DNA from: Hysterium pulicare CBS 123377
Lineage: Eukaryota; Ascomycota; Dothideomycetes; Hysteriales; Hysteriaceae
DNA: 64,000 bases
Assembly: GCA_000467715.1 (NCBI GenBank)
Contig: AJFK01000304.1
Location: 1-64,000, forward strand
Reading direction: 5' to 3'
Shown piece after piece: positions 10,489-21,418 of the stretch. A model generated the notes under the pieces. The model worked only from the letters and a program-made list of their open reading frames with translations, was not told the DNA's origin and did not search any database. Position numbers and translations under genes: made by a program. Position 1 is the stretch's first letter; the number at the start of each line of letters is the position of its first letter.

Positions 10489-11005
10489 ATGACGATGGAC
10501 ACTCAGCATTGCGGCGGCGTTTTGGGGTCAAATGGAGTAGTTTGCTATGCATGTATTCATTCGAATACCCATATTATCGATGGCTTTGGTTGGGGCGAAA
10601 GCATATTTGAGGAGCATCTCGGGTAATTGTCGGTTGATTCTTGCCTGTCTGCGTTCTTGGCATGGTCTGCACAGGACGTTGCAGAGGCTCTCACCGTCTG
10701 CCCTGCAACCACAACCAGCAGTCACATTCACCGTCTAATTATATCACCACTAATGTCACATCTCACTGCCCGTGATATATTGCTTCTGCCCTCAAAGTCC
10801 CCCTAAGTGAGTGCTTTTGCTATTACTCATCCTTGTTCGTTCTATTCTTTGTCGCGAATTTTCTGCGTCTGCCCGCCCTCTCATCAATACATCGCATAAG
10901 ACAAACTTATACTAGCATAATCCGTCCAACGTCTAATAAGGCCCACAGCTTTGCCCAGAGTGTGAAAGTAGGTAGACATTCAGCGATCAGCATCACTTTC
11001 ACGTC
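10489..11005. other. Intergenic: TFA2 3' end and helicase leader
   Basis: A 90-codon frame from 10833 begins with a hydrophobic and arginine-rich, acid-free stretch (MFVLFFVANFLRLPAL...) that would suit a mitochondrial presequence. It is out of frame with the helicase start at 11006, and no good intron joins them. I treat it as leader. Confidence 0.35.
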
Positions 11006-12733
11006 ATGGCGCAGCAAACGACCGTCTACGATACAGATGCCCTGCGCGAGTCCAACGCAGAAGCTTTCCGAGCTCTGGGGGATAAGCTTGATGAGCTGCT
11101 GTTGAAGGGACTAGATAAAATGGGCTATGAGTAAGACGCCATCTCGCAATCACCACCACTTTTTTCCAGTCTCTTAACTGGTTTCAGGTACATGACGCCT
11201 GTCCAACAAAAGGTATTGAAGGAACTGCCATCGCTGTCAAGCGACTGTCTTGTTCAAGCCAAAACGGGAACCGGGAAAACAATCGCATTTCTACTGCCGG
11301 CTATCCAGCACATCCTGCAGGGCAACCTTCCCCCGGCAGGCCAAGTCGCAATTCTTATTCTTTGTCCAACTCGTGAACTTGTCCTTCAGATCGCCAAGGA
11401 GTGCGATCAAGTCACGAGTTGCCTTCGGTCATCTTTCGAATGTCATACAGCATTTGGTGGCACAGGGCGAGCATCGAATATGAACAAATTCATAAAAGGC
11501 AATCCAGTCATTCTAGTTGCCACACCGGGACGATTGAACGATTATCTTGGCGAGGATCGGGCGCGCCAAAAGTTCGAAAACATGCAAACTTTGATCCTGG
11601 ATGAAGCAGACCGGATGCTCGACCAAGGATTCCTTCCTGCCATCAAGCAGATCTTGCGACAACTCCCACCGAAAAACGACGGTTGGCAAGGCATGTGCTT
11701 CTCAGCTACCATACCCGAGAGCATCAACGATGTCGTAAAGCATGTGATGTATCCCGGATATGTGCAACTTTCCACGATCGATGAGAGTCAAGTGCCTACC
11801 ATCGAGCGAGTTCCGCAGTATTCAATCGTTCTACCGGACATCAGGCTTGTCTTCTGCGCACTGTACGAGTTGATAAAACATGAGTGAGTACGTTGATCTT
11901 TCGCTGGTGAATGCCCTAATGAATATCTTAGACGGACGCAGACCTCCAAGGATTTCAAGGCGATCATCTTTGGCACGACTGCGAATGGCACTGCATTACT
12001 CGCATCACTTTTCCAGAACCTAATCCCAGACCTCAAGGTCTATCAACTTCAATCACGGCTCTCGCAGAACCTGCGAACGAGGACCACGAGTGAGTTTAAG
12101 GAAGCATCTAGCGGACTCATGTTCGCTTCCGATGTGATTGGTCGTGGAATGGACTTCCCAAACATTGGGCTTGTCATCCAACTCGGCCTCCCCGCTTCCG
12201 CCGACCAATATATTCATCGGGTCGGACGAACTGCTCGTGCCGGTAAAGATGGTAGAGCCGTTGTGGTGTTATTCCAAAATGAATCTTACTTTGTCAAGAC
12301 CAACAAGCAGCTACCTATCCAAAAGTATCCGGTGGACATCGCCTCAGAAGCCAACGCCTCGATAGCGACACTTTCCGACGCATTCGCTCAAGTGGACGAG
12401 TCGACCAAGTCAAAAGCTTACCAAGCTTTTCTTGGCTTCAACAAGTCGTTCATGAAAAAACTTCGTGTGGACGCCCCAAGTCTGGTTCAGCTAGCTAACA
12501 CCTACGCCGAAGCCATGGGATGTTCGGACCCACCGCTTGTGGACAAGAAGATAGTCGGCAAAATGGGATTGAAGGGTGTGCCGGGTCTTAGGGTTGGTTC
12601 AAATGCTAATTCCACCCCGATCACCTATAGCGGGGCGCGACAGAGTGCAGGCGGACATGCAAAGTCGAAAGGCAGGGGTTCGAAACGTCGAGGTGGCCCC
12701 AATGAAGGTGAAAATGGTGCCAGGAAACGATAG
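11006..12733 (+). CDS. DEAD-box ATP-dependent RNA helicase (Mss116/CYT-19-like)
   Basis: RNA helicase and chaperone. Three exons, 11006-11130, 11188-11883 and 11932-12733, give 540 aa. All motifs are present in order: Q motif MTPVQQKVL, motif I AKTGTGKT, Ia PTRELVLQ, Ib TPGR, II DEAD, III SAT, IV-like IIFGTT, V ASDVIGRGMDFPN, VI HRVGRTARAG. The C-terminal extension ends in a Gly/Arg/Lys-rich tail (RGSKRRGGPNEGENGARKR), likely for RNA binding. The sequence around motifs I and V recalls the mitochondrial group-I-intron chaperones Mss116 and CYT-19. The N terminus as called (MAQQTTVYDTDALRESN) is not an obvious presequence, so mitochondrial location is only inferred. Confidence 0.93.
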
Positions 12734-13719
12734 ACCCTACAACTTCTCCAGTCCTGATGTTTCATCAATTCTCATCCTACGTGAACTGGGTTCGGGGTGA
12801 CTAGGGCTCGGCATGAGTTTGCTGGTTAGAGGTGATAGCGTGATACCTTAGATAATCCGTATTAAACCTGACTACACATATCATAGTGATTGCATAATCT
12901 ACCTAATGCATTTGCCCCAACGGTTCAACAACCCATGTTGTTTGTTCAGGCATTTCCTTGACTTTATATTGCATATCTAACCATTCCTGAAGATCTCAAT
13001 CCAGGATATGTCTCAAAGAACATCGCGATTCCATTCTGATTCGGCTTGGTCCGAAGGGAAATTTCCATCTTCCAGCCAAGATTCCTGACCATGATAACAG
13101 TTTCGAGCTAAAGGTTACAAACCGGTGCAGATAAGGTTTGGCTGAAAAAAATTGGGTATAGTCTCTAGAGTATCTAGATTATCCAATAAGATTATCAGGG
13201 GGCTGTTATTACTTTCAACATTCAATCGCAAACTTCTGTAAAATACAGCTCCGTTAGTGGGCCTGATATCGTGCGACGGGATAACCATTCAACAGGATCG
13301 AGTGTTGTTTGATTGAGCGTTGTGCCGACTCGATTATCCATAAGTTTCAAGTCTTTCCGAAGACTTGCTGGAGTGGAACCGGGATATGTGCCCTTAATGA
13401 AGATACCAAGTTCGAGAAACTGGGCAGTACATTAGCGCGGAATAACAAACAGACCATTTTGAGGGACATGTCCCAGTGCACTTAGTGGAGAACTAGTTGA
13501 AAAGCGAATAGCTGAGTGCTAGCAAATAGACAAGTTTATGCTCTACCTTGTACCGTAGTATTGTGTTTGATATCCTCGTCCCCTCAAGATTTCCCTTCCA
13601 ACATTGGGAGAATGCGCAAGACTGGCTGGGAGGGCTATGCTGATAAATAATTCGGGGGAAGACAATCGGTTCTGCCAACCGCCACAATGCGTGAGGTCGA
13701 TCTTTCATCATCGATCCAC
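12734..13719. other. Gene-free stretch before MFS relic
   Basis: About 1 kb with no frame over 60 codons on the + strand and nothing recognised. It may be decayed DNA belonging with the following relic. Confidence 0.4.
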
Positions 13720-15188
13720 AAATGGCTTTCATTGGGTACTTCATTTGGGTTGTCGGCCTAAACACAGGAAATAGCGATTCATATATTCTCACATTCACTT
13801 TCGGTCCATTGCTTCTCGCTCTCTGCTCCAAGGTTTTTGGACGGAAATATGTATGGCTTGCCGGTGGTCGTTGGTATATTTTATGGAACTTGTTGTACGG
13901 CTTTGCCAAGAGTAAGGGACTGATGATTGCGGCACGATATACGGCTGGGTTGGGGGCCAGTGCAGAGTTCGCCTTAGGTTTGAGAGCATAGCGAGGCTCG
14001 TCCTTTGGATAAGTATTTGCAGCTATCTGCACCTATACTGAGCGATTTTTGGAGAGCCGAAGAAAGGGGCAAGGGTTTTGCCGTTCGTGGTTTCATTCCG
14101 TTGCTCGGGCCTGCCTTAGGACTGATCATTGGAGGCGTCATAACCGAAAACGCAAGTTGGATGTGGTTGTTCTGGACGCTCTCGATTTTTGACATGATAA
14201 TCGTTGTCCTTTTCTTCATCATGGTCCCCAAAACTTACGAGGCCATCTACAGTTGAGAAAGGCCGCAGGACTGCTAAGAGAAACGGGTAGACGGTATCAT
14301 ATAAAGTTAGAGTCAAGGGCACATACAACTGGGAGCCATTTGAAGATGGCCTTAGTCCGTCCGTAGCTACGTTTGGGGACCCAGCCTCTCATTCAGCTTA
14401 TGTCATTATACTAAGCTTGGACCTGTGGGCTCATTTACATCGTCCTCTCAACATTCTCATCGCTGTGGACGGAAACTATGATCAATCTAATACGAGCAGT
14501 GGTCTTCATTAACTTGTCATCGTCACTAGCTATTCGATCGCTACGCAAGTTGGAGGACCACTCACCGACATGCTGTGGAAACATCTCACGAAAAAGAGTG
14601 ATGGTTTTACTGCACCAGAATATCGAGTACTTCTCATGATTCCGAGTGCGGTGCTCATCCCAACTGGCCTATTTTCTGTACGGTGTGCGTAAGCCCCGGG
14701 TACAAACACCGTCCCCACATTTGTACATTCTGCTTGCATGGTCCCTACCCTAAATACAACCCACAAGGTGTTTTAAGACGAGAGAACTATAGGTAGAAGG
14801 ACCGAGCGAACTCCAGTAGTACTGAAATCTCCCCTTGTTGTAGCCCATGCTAATTGTACCCTCACATTAGGTGGTCTGCCGAGACACGGCTTTTCTGGAT
14901 CATCCCGGATGTTGGCATTGCATTGTTCGACTGCGGTTACATTTTCGGGGCCCAGTGGTTAGGGCATTCACTGATTACACCGCATCAGCTACAGCCGCAT
15001 CGCAACTTCTCCGAAATATCTTCGCTTTCGCCTTCCCCAAATTTGCATCAGATATGTACTCGACGTTAGGATATGGAAAGGGCAATACGTTGTTGGTTAT
15101 CCTTTCCGTTGTAATTGTCAATCCAGCGCCATGGGTGCTGTGGAGGTTTGGAGCTAAGCTTCGAAAGATTGGCACGCTGCCACATTGA
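13720..15188 (+). pseudogene. MFS drug/polyamine transporter pseudogene (DHA1 type)
   Basis: Remains of a 12-helix proton antiporter, spread over all three frames with several stops and shifts. Recognisable parts in order are: TFTFGPLLLALCSKVFGRKY (motif A region, GRK; 13800-13850); FWRAEERGKGFAVRGFIPLL and GPALGLIIGGVITENASWMW (motif C region; 14040-14165); an LRKAAGLLRETG linker (about 14250); ALVRP (14340s); ATQVGGPLTDMLWKHL with APEYRVLLMIPSAVLIPTGL (about 14540-14680); then ASATAASQLLRNIFAFAFP to FGAKLRKIGTLPH with a natural stop at 15188. The order and spacing are those of a full-length member with the N-terminal tail missing, so this is one decayed gene. No splicing scheme makes it whole. 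Confidence 0.85.
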
Positions 15189-15701
15189 AGTGAAAGGGAA
15201 CTACCATGAAAAAACTTGATACTTACCGAACAGAAACTTCAATCCTGAAAAGGAAGGGTGGGAAGGCGATGGAGACCCTGGGGATATAGTTTACATGCGA
15301 TATCAGGCAAGGAGTGGGAAACTGTACATATCTGGGGGAGATAGCGAGCATCCTAATTCTGGAATTCATGATGTTGAGCGAAAAGGTTCATTGGTCCAAG
15401 AAAATGGTAATACCTGTATGTTTTGGTTCCGGGATTTCTTTGCGCAGAGAGAAGTGGTTTCGTTTACCATGGAAACTTGTAACATTGTGGAGATCAGCGC
15501 GTAGTATTATGGTCCAGGAATCGGCTCCTATGACACGTCCCTAGCCCTTTCGAAATTAATATCCAGGCAGATATACCACGTCGCCATCGGAAAGTCCTGC
15601 AGCAGATTATCACACCCATAAAGTGTCATGAAAGTAACGAATTTTGCAAGGGATCCATCCATTGTTTTGGGGAAATTGCAACCTGTGCACCGATGCCAAT
15701 G
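15189..15701. other. Intergenic, no gene recognised
   Basis: It lies between the transporter relic and the 3' end of the F-box gene. A 76-codon frame at 15314-15544 (+) shows no family signal. Confidence 0.4.
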
Positions 15702-17161
15702 TCAATCAAATTCGGGATATACCGAGTTCGCCGAAAGGCTTCTATCCGGATCGCAAAGCTCGATGGGAAAGTAGCAGAACGGACCCAATGGTCCATTCTG
15801 ATCATGATCGCAATGACTCCATAGTCCAAATATACCTCCAGATCGAATGCCACCAGGTTGAATACCTTCCAATTGCCACTGGTCTGCTCCAGCGTAGCTA
15901 AGTGCCGTTAACAATTTCCGCAACTCAATCGTTCGGATCTAGCTCACCTTATAAGGAACCTCCACCGTACTTGACGGCCACCAGGAACAAGGGAGGCAGT
16001 CCCACGAACCCGAATCCCAGATTGACCAGATCGATGGCCACTAGAAGTTCCTGTGAAATAAAGCATTGAGAGATCATCACAAACAGGGAGATCGGTCTTG
16101 AGCCGCCAGTCGCTCTTTAGCTCTTCAGAATCATCGATCTCCAGCCGAAGCTGCATAAGATCACCGCAGGCTTCCTCGTATTCACCTAGGTCAATGGGGT
16201 GTGCAGAAGTATTCACGAAGTTGTAATGAACCAAATCCCTATAGTCAAGAAAAGCGTATGTGCCAAGCCATGACCCAGAGATGCGCGCCCAATCTTCACT
16301 AGACTTCTTCGGGGTGAGATATGGGACGTTGTCCCGGAAGGTGGATGGGACTCGGAGAAACGAGTTTTTGAAGCCTTGAAAACATCTAAGCATAAGGCTT
16401 GAAATGGCCTCGACAATCTGCCAATCCACGGAGCCAGACCTATCCTTTTTGAATGGGCCGTAATCGGCATCTGGCCCTGTGACATTCCAGTCGTAAATGA
16501 TTGCTCTCGCCGCAGCTTTTGCTCTCGTGGAGGTTTGCTCCCGTTTAGTGAGCCCATAGTAGACATGAAAACGGCTTGCCCACTCGGGTACCGCTCGCCG
16601 AGGCATCATTGAACGAGTGAATGGACGATGGGACATGATCATCGCTTCTGGCGGCAAGGAGATTGAGTCTACGTCTGGATGATAATCGTGAACAATCGTC
16701 TCCGAGAATGGGGAACAGTTGAAGACCTTCTCTAGGAAGTTCAGGTTTAAGGAGGCTGGCTCATGGGATTTGGTTGTTGGAGTCTCTAATAACAAGGATG
16801 TCTCGAGGATGTCCGCCAGTGTGCTAATGAGCTCCTCCGAATCCTCGGCGATATGATGGCGGTCGGTATTGTACACGACATTGTATGCAGCACATCTCTG
16901 GCGGACTTGATCAAACCAATCCCAGTGAGCCTCTCGAGATTGATTGGCAGCACGAGCGGTCGGTTGGAGCCTGTTCCAGAATATTCTTGGGTCATCGAAG
17001 AGTTGAAGGAAAGCTGCACGCCAAAGGATCTGGTTTGAAGAGCGTATGAAAGTATGGGCTGTCCGGCATGTGCGGCCAAAACTGACCAAGTCGCAAGGAT
17101 CTAGGAAAGACAAGACGCTCTCAAGCAGCTCGGGAGCGAGATCTAGCAGGTGAGCACACAT
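15702..17161 (-). CDS. F-box domain protein
   Basis: Probable substrate adaptor of an SCF ubiquitin ligase; target unknown. Two exons, 15948-17161 and 15702-15897, joined over a 50-nt GT-AG intron, give 469 aa. The F-box is at the N terminus (residues about 4-50: LAPELLESVLSFLDPCDLVS, then the RTCR and LWR motifs) and would bind Skp1. The rest is a fungal-type C-terminal region, with GSWLGTYAFLDYRDLVHYN near 300 and a final GADQWQLEGIQPGGIRSGGI then GPLGPF. That last block lies in the second exon and is lost if the gene is called as one exon ending at 15944. It shares a 240-bp divergent promoter with SPP2. Confidence 0.87.
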
Positions 17162-17400
17162 GGTGGGCGATGGAAGGATGAATGTGATGTCAGACCGCCG
17201 AAGTTATAGACGGTTGGTACTCTCGGCCTGCTCGGAAGTGGTGAATGTCAAGGCGCGGAACGGTGTCGCAGTTGCGCCGTGCCGAAGTTTCCCCGAGCGA
17301 AGCTTTCCATCGCCCGAGGATTTCACACATTTCACTCATGAATATCTTACTCACCACTACCGTCACTCCCTCGTCCATGTACCTCCGGTAGTACTTCTCC

Positions 17401-18822
17401 ATGCCGGAACCCAAGGTCGCTATGAAGTTCTCGCTGGGTGGCAACAAAACCAACGGTGCGAAGGCTGCAAAGCTTACCACCAATCTTAAACGGCCGCGTC
17501 CTGCCCTACACGATGAAGAAGAGCAAGCCAAGAGTGACGACCGAGTCCAAATATCAGCATTTGATTCTTCTGCGGGAGGCGCAATCGATGCAAATGGCAC
17601 AATGCAACACGAGCTGCTGGTTATAGCGAGACAGCCGAATCGCGACTGGAGGGAGGAATCGCGCAAAAGGCAGCGCAGCAACATGCCTGGTCAGCCTAAG
17701 AATCGCCAAACCGTTGTTCACTCTGCAGACGTCGAAGAGGATGAGATCCGCCCAAGTGTCTCATATGGACTTACAGTCGTTGCAAAGGGGGACCAGGCTG
17801 AGGAGAGCCTAGCACCTATTGGAGAAGAGCATTCTCTAGAAGCATCTGGGCAACCACAACTTACCCTCCAAACTGACGACGACCAACTTGCTTTACAGGC
17901 CCTCTTCGGAGAGGAGCGGAGGTCCAACCTTATCATTGGCATGGACACAGAGCAGCAGGCTTTCGAGCGTGACTACAAGGACGCTCCGGATATGGCCTCC
18001 TTGGATGATTATGAGAGAGTACCGATCGAGGAGTTTGGTCTTGCTTTACTGCGTGGAATGGGATGGAAGGACGGGCAGGAAATCGGTAAAAGGAGATCTG
18101 CCGACGCTTCTAAACCACGGCTAGTAGAGCGGCGTCCCGCTCTGTTGGGTATCGGCGCGAAAGAGGATGCTGCAGTGGGCATTGAACTGGGCGACTGGGG
18201 AAAGGCGGCAAAGGGAAAGAGGAAAGTCGATCAAGCATACAATCCAGTCCTCTTGGTAAATAAAGATACTGGCGAGAAGTTGACTGAGGAAGAGCTCAGA
18301 GCACGCGTTGAGCAGCAAAGCTTCGTCAAGGAAGATGGAAATGTTGAGCGAAGGAAGCGATCACCCGGTGACGATTCGCAGCACCGCTCTTCGCACAAGA
18401 CTTTACAGAGACATACAGACGACGACGATCATGAACGGGAACGGGAACGGGAACACCGTCGCAAGAAACAAAAGGAAAGAGAAAGGGATCGAAATCGTGA
18501 TCCTGATCGTGATCGTGATCATGATTGGGGCCGTGATACGGATAGAGATAGGGATCGGGATTGGGATCGGGATCGGGATCGGGAGTGGAAAGGGGACTTC
18601 GATAAGGGTTCAGACCGTCACCGTGACAGCAGGCATATATCTCAACAAAGAGATCGGAGCACTTATGTAGATGATCGACCCAAGAGGAAGCGAGATGATT
18701 ATGAATATCGTGACGCCGGAAGCAGCAAGCGGCGACATGGAGACGAGTCTTCAAGACGGGACGACCGAGATCTGGGGAGATCTGACTCCGCTAGTCAGCG
18801 TCGCAGAAAACCTGCATACTGA
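17401..18822 (+). CDS. SPP2: G-patch splicing factor Spp2 (GPKOW-like)
   Basis: Partner of the DEAH helicase Prp2; the G-patch recruits and activates it at spliceosome activation. Single exon, 473 aa; a second Met at 17422 (MKFSLGGNK) is the other possible start and matches the typical F-S-L-G opening. The G-patch is at about 200-230: VPIEEFGLALLRGMGWKDGQ then EIGK. A KOW-like GDWGKAAKGKRK segment and the ARVEQQSFVKEDG block follow. The C-terminal 150 residues are an Arg-Asp/Arg-Glu dipeptide repeat with many hexanucleotide repeats in the DNA, likely disordered. CWC25, which acts right after Prp2-Spp2, is 8 kb away. Confidence 0.92.
   Translation: MPEPKVAMKFSLGGNKTNGAKAAKLTTNLKRPRPALHDEEEQAKSDDRVQISAFDSSAGGAIDANGTMQHELLVIARQPNRDWREESRKRQRSNMPGQPKNRQTVVHSADVEEDEIRPSVSYGLTVVAKGDQAEESLAPIGEEHSLEASGQPQLTLQTDDDQLALQALFGEERRSNLIIGMDTEQQAFERDYKDAPDMASLDDYERVPIEEFGLALLRGMGWKDGQEIGKRRSADASKPRLVERRPALLGIGAKEDAAVGIELGDWGKAAKGKRKVDQAYNPVLLVNKDTGEKLTEEELRARVEQQSFVKEDGNVERRKRSPGDDSQHRSSHKTLQRHTDDDDHEREREREHRRKKQKERERDRNRDPDRDRDHDWGRDTDRDRDRDWDRDRDREWKGDFDKGSDRHRDSRHISQQRDRSTYVDDRPKRKRDDYEYRDAGSSKRRHGDESSRRDDRDLGRSDSASQRRRKPAY
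18425..18600 (+). repeat. Coding hexanucleotide repeat (Arg-Asp/Arg-Glu run) in SPP2
   Basis: Imperfect tandem units of the type GAtCGg / GATCGt code for alternating Arg with Asp or Glu. The pattern is likely to vary in length between strains without shifting frame. Confidence 0.8.
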
Positions 18823-20011
18823 AGTTGAAGAGAAGGGAGCTCATCTCCGTCATATGCCGCACGTTGCTGCGTTAGTTTGATACTAAAATGGAACATAGAT
18901 ACGCCTTCTAACACCCTTATTTCTCTGGCTTCTCGAAAGTGATGTATGGATTCCACTTTCGGATGAATACATTGGAGCGTTTTGGCTAATCTTACGTTCT
19001 GGCAGTCATTGTATCACCGAAGATTTGGGGTCTAACGTCACTTTCCCTTGCCTATTTACTTAAGAGTAAGTTAGCAAGCCTTGCTAACACAGTAAAGTGG
19101 TTCTACTACGCTGTCTCGATTTGCTATCAGTACATGCACACTAAACGAAAAAGTACGCTCATAGTAGATGATGGTGTGTCTTGAACGACGCCATCTACGA
19201 ACTCGACCATATCTAAAATGGGCAAGTGTTAACCTTTTTCTTCCGTGGAGAATGAGCCACTGTGAATATCATACTTCCAACTAGCGGAGCTTAGAGGTCA
19301 GTCTTTAACGAGAGGCCGCAGTGCCCTTGACATAAGATGGATAAGAGGTAGAAACAATTCTAGCATAACTCAATGTCGAAGAAACCCAAATAGATGTGAC
19401 AGTGGTTCCGTAGATTAGTCGACGTTAGATACCAAGTAGAATATGTTCACCTTTTATAACTGTAAAGAACAAGTAATATGGGGTTCTTGGTACATGCTCA
19501 GTGCGTGCCGTACCTAGATGGCGGGTCTGCTGAGATTCTGTATGTTTAGCTAAAAGTCCGCGTAAGACATCTTTTCGTGTTCACGAATGATGCGTGGCTA
19601 TCAGGATGCGATGTTCTACTACCACAATGGGTGTCATTATTGGTTGTACTCAGAACTCCTTTGCTGGTACAAGTCTGGATAGGCCGTGTTCTACATGCTA
19701 CTATTCAAATAAACTCAAGGACGGTAGCTTGCTTTTATGCTCTTCTTAGAGTCTAAATCAGCTCTGTAGGCTAATAGCAAAGAAAATGGTCAATGCAGAC
19801 CCGTAGTCCGAAACCACGAATTCTGATACCCGTGTGTACCGTACTAGTTGATGTTGCTTACCATGACTCATTTTGAGTGCGTACTCAGTGTTACTCGCGA
19901 CTGGAATGAACCAGCATCTCAGCTCGCAAGCCATAGCCGTCTCGATTCTTCTATATTATTGTGGGCCCCAAATTGTCATTTTCATGAAGCATTTCAATCT
20001 CATCCATTGCC
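18823..20011. other. 1.2-kb gene-free stretch
   Basis: No frame above 60 codons until just before the SDR. A near-perfect 19-bp inverted repeat (GTTAGCAAG/CTTGCTAAC arms around one base) is at 19070-19088. The function is unknown and it may be chance. Confidence 0.45.
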
Positions 20012-21034
20012 TTGTCCGCTAGCATGGCCCCCAAGGGTAAAAGCAAGGATGTTGTACTCGCCGACCATTTCACTCAGAACGTTCAATCGAGACCCAATTC
20101 TCGTATCGATCCTTCCAAGAATCCTCTCTCTACACCCTACACCGTCTGCATCATCGGTGCTTCCAGGGGCATTGGAGCCTCGATAGCCTATGCTTTTGCT
20201 GAGGCTGGCGCTGGTGTACTCATTCTAGCGGCCAGACCGTCTTCTGCGAAGGAGTTGAGTGAAGTAGAACCGCGCGTCAAATCTATGAATGCATCCACCA
20301 CGACCCTTTCAGTTCCCGTCGACATAACTACTGCCGAAAGCGTCTCGAATCTCGCAGAAAGGGTGAAGGAAAATTTCCAGAAGCTAGATATCCTGATCTT
20401 GAACTCCGGATACTCTGGCCCAGTAGTCCTACGCGTCACTGATGGATCACCCATGGATTTCCACCAAGTTTTGGATGTCAATATTCAAGGGACGTATCTT
20501 GCGGCGCACTATTTTGTTCCTTTGCTAAAGGAGAGCAAGGGGGCAAAGATGTTTATCGCAGTCGGGTCTCTTGCGGCATGCATCATTGATGGGCCTATAG
20601 CGAATACGGCGTATTGCTTGAGTAAGTTTGCACAAAGCAGGCTTGTCGAATTTTTGTCGGAGCAGTTCGGCAGAGAGGAAGATGGCGGTATTCTGAGCGT
20701 TGCAGTACATCCAGGGGCGGTGGCCTCGGAGATGGCTCTTGCAACCACACCTGAAAGTTTCTTACCATGTAGGTGGTACCACTTACGTTCTGTCCATGTC
20801 TCTTCACAGAAGTATCTAGGTTCGAGTGCGGATGCTGACCTCCACATAGATCTTACAGATGATGCAGCATTATGCGGTGCTTTTTGCGTCTGGCTGAGTC
20901 AGGAGAAGCGGATGTGGCTGAATGGAAGGCTAATATCAGCAACATGGGACGTGGATGAACTGCTCGCGAAAGAGAAAGACATCAGGGAGAATGATTTACT
21001 CAAATGGGGCTTCCGAACTGGCGGGACCGAATGA
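20012..21034 (+). CDS. Short-chain dehydrogenase/reductase
   Basis: NAD(P)-dependent oxidoreductase of unknown substrate. The nucleotide motif is GASRGIG (about residue 50), NNAG is replaced by LNSG, the catalytic Ser lies in VGSLAA, and the YxxxK pair is Y-C-L-S-K. An intron at 20769-20849 (81 nt, GTAGGT...TAG) has no in-frame stop. Splicing gives ESFLPYLTDDAALCGAFCVW, which is what the family shows, and a protein of 313 aa. The start is 20012 or the Met at 20024 (MAPKGKSK). The two are not distinguishable here. Confidence 0.88.
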   Translation: MSASMAPKGKSKDVVLADHFTQNVQSRPNSRIDPSKNPLSTPYTVCIIGASRGIGASIAYAFAEAGAGVLILAARPSSAKELSEVEPRVKSMNASTTTLSVPVDITTAESVSNLAERVKENFQKLDILILNSGYSGPVVLRVTDGSPMDFHQVLDVNIQGTYLAAHYFVPLLKESKGAKMFIAVGSLAACIIDGPIANTAYCLSKFAQSRLVEFLSEQFGREEDGGILSVAVHPGAVASEMALATTPESFLPCRWYHLRSVHVSSQKYLGSSADADLHIDLTDDAALCGAFCVWLSQEKRMWLNGRLISATWDVDELLAKEKDIRENDLLKWGFRTGGTE

Positions 21035-21418
21035 GGTTGCAGGAGAGTCCCAGCGGCCCTCCAGGTCATCGTGGAGCCCATCAGCTGTTCGGCATGAGTT
21101 CTTCGCTATCGATTACTGATGACTCCGTGGCATCTGTTCACGAAGTGTAATCGACTCTGAAATTCTTCCAAGAAGATAGTTCCTTCCGCTAAATGCACAG
21201 TTCTAATTACCGGGTATGTTCCAAGATAGACGCCAAATAGATCGCTGCAGCCTCAATACCAACACCCAAGATTCGATTAGGCAACTCAAAAGCTAGACCC
21301 CTGGATTGCTTCCAGATGGCGAGCGACTAAGTTCTGAACCATCTGCTATCGGATCGCGTGGAGCGCTGGCTATACACGATAGCTAACCCATCTTGTTGCT
21401 CCGGAACGGGCAATACTT
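21035..21418. other. Intergenic between converging genes
   Basis: Short region between the SDR stop and the MARVEL gene stop. It holds two 3' ends and nothing else recognised. Confidence 0.45.

Noticed and set aside
13493-14032. 179-aa minus-strand frame
   Set aside because: Antisense to the MFS relic, whose motifs are clear on the + strand.
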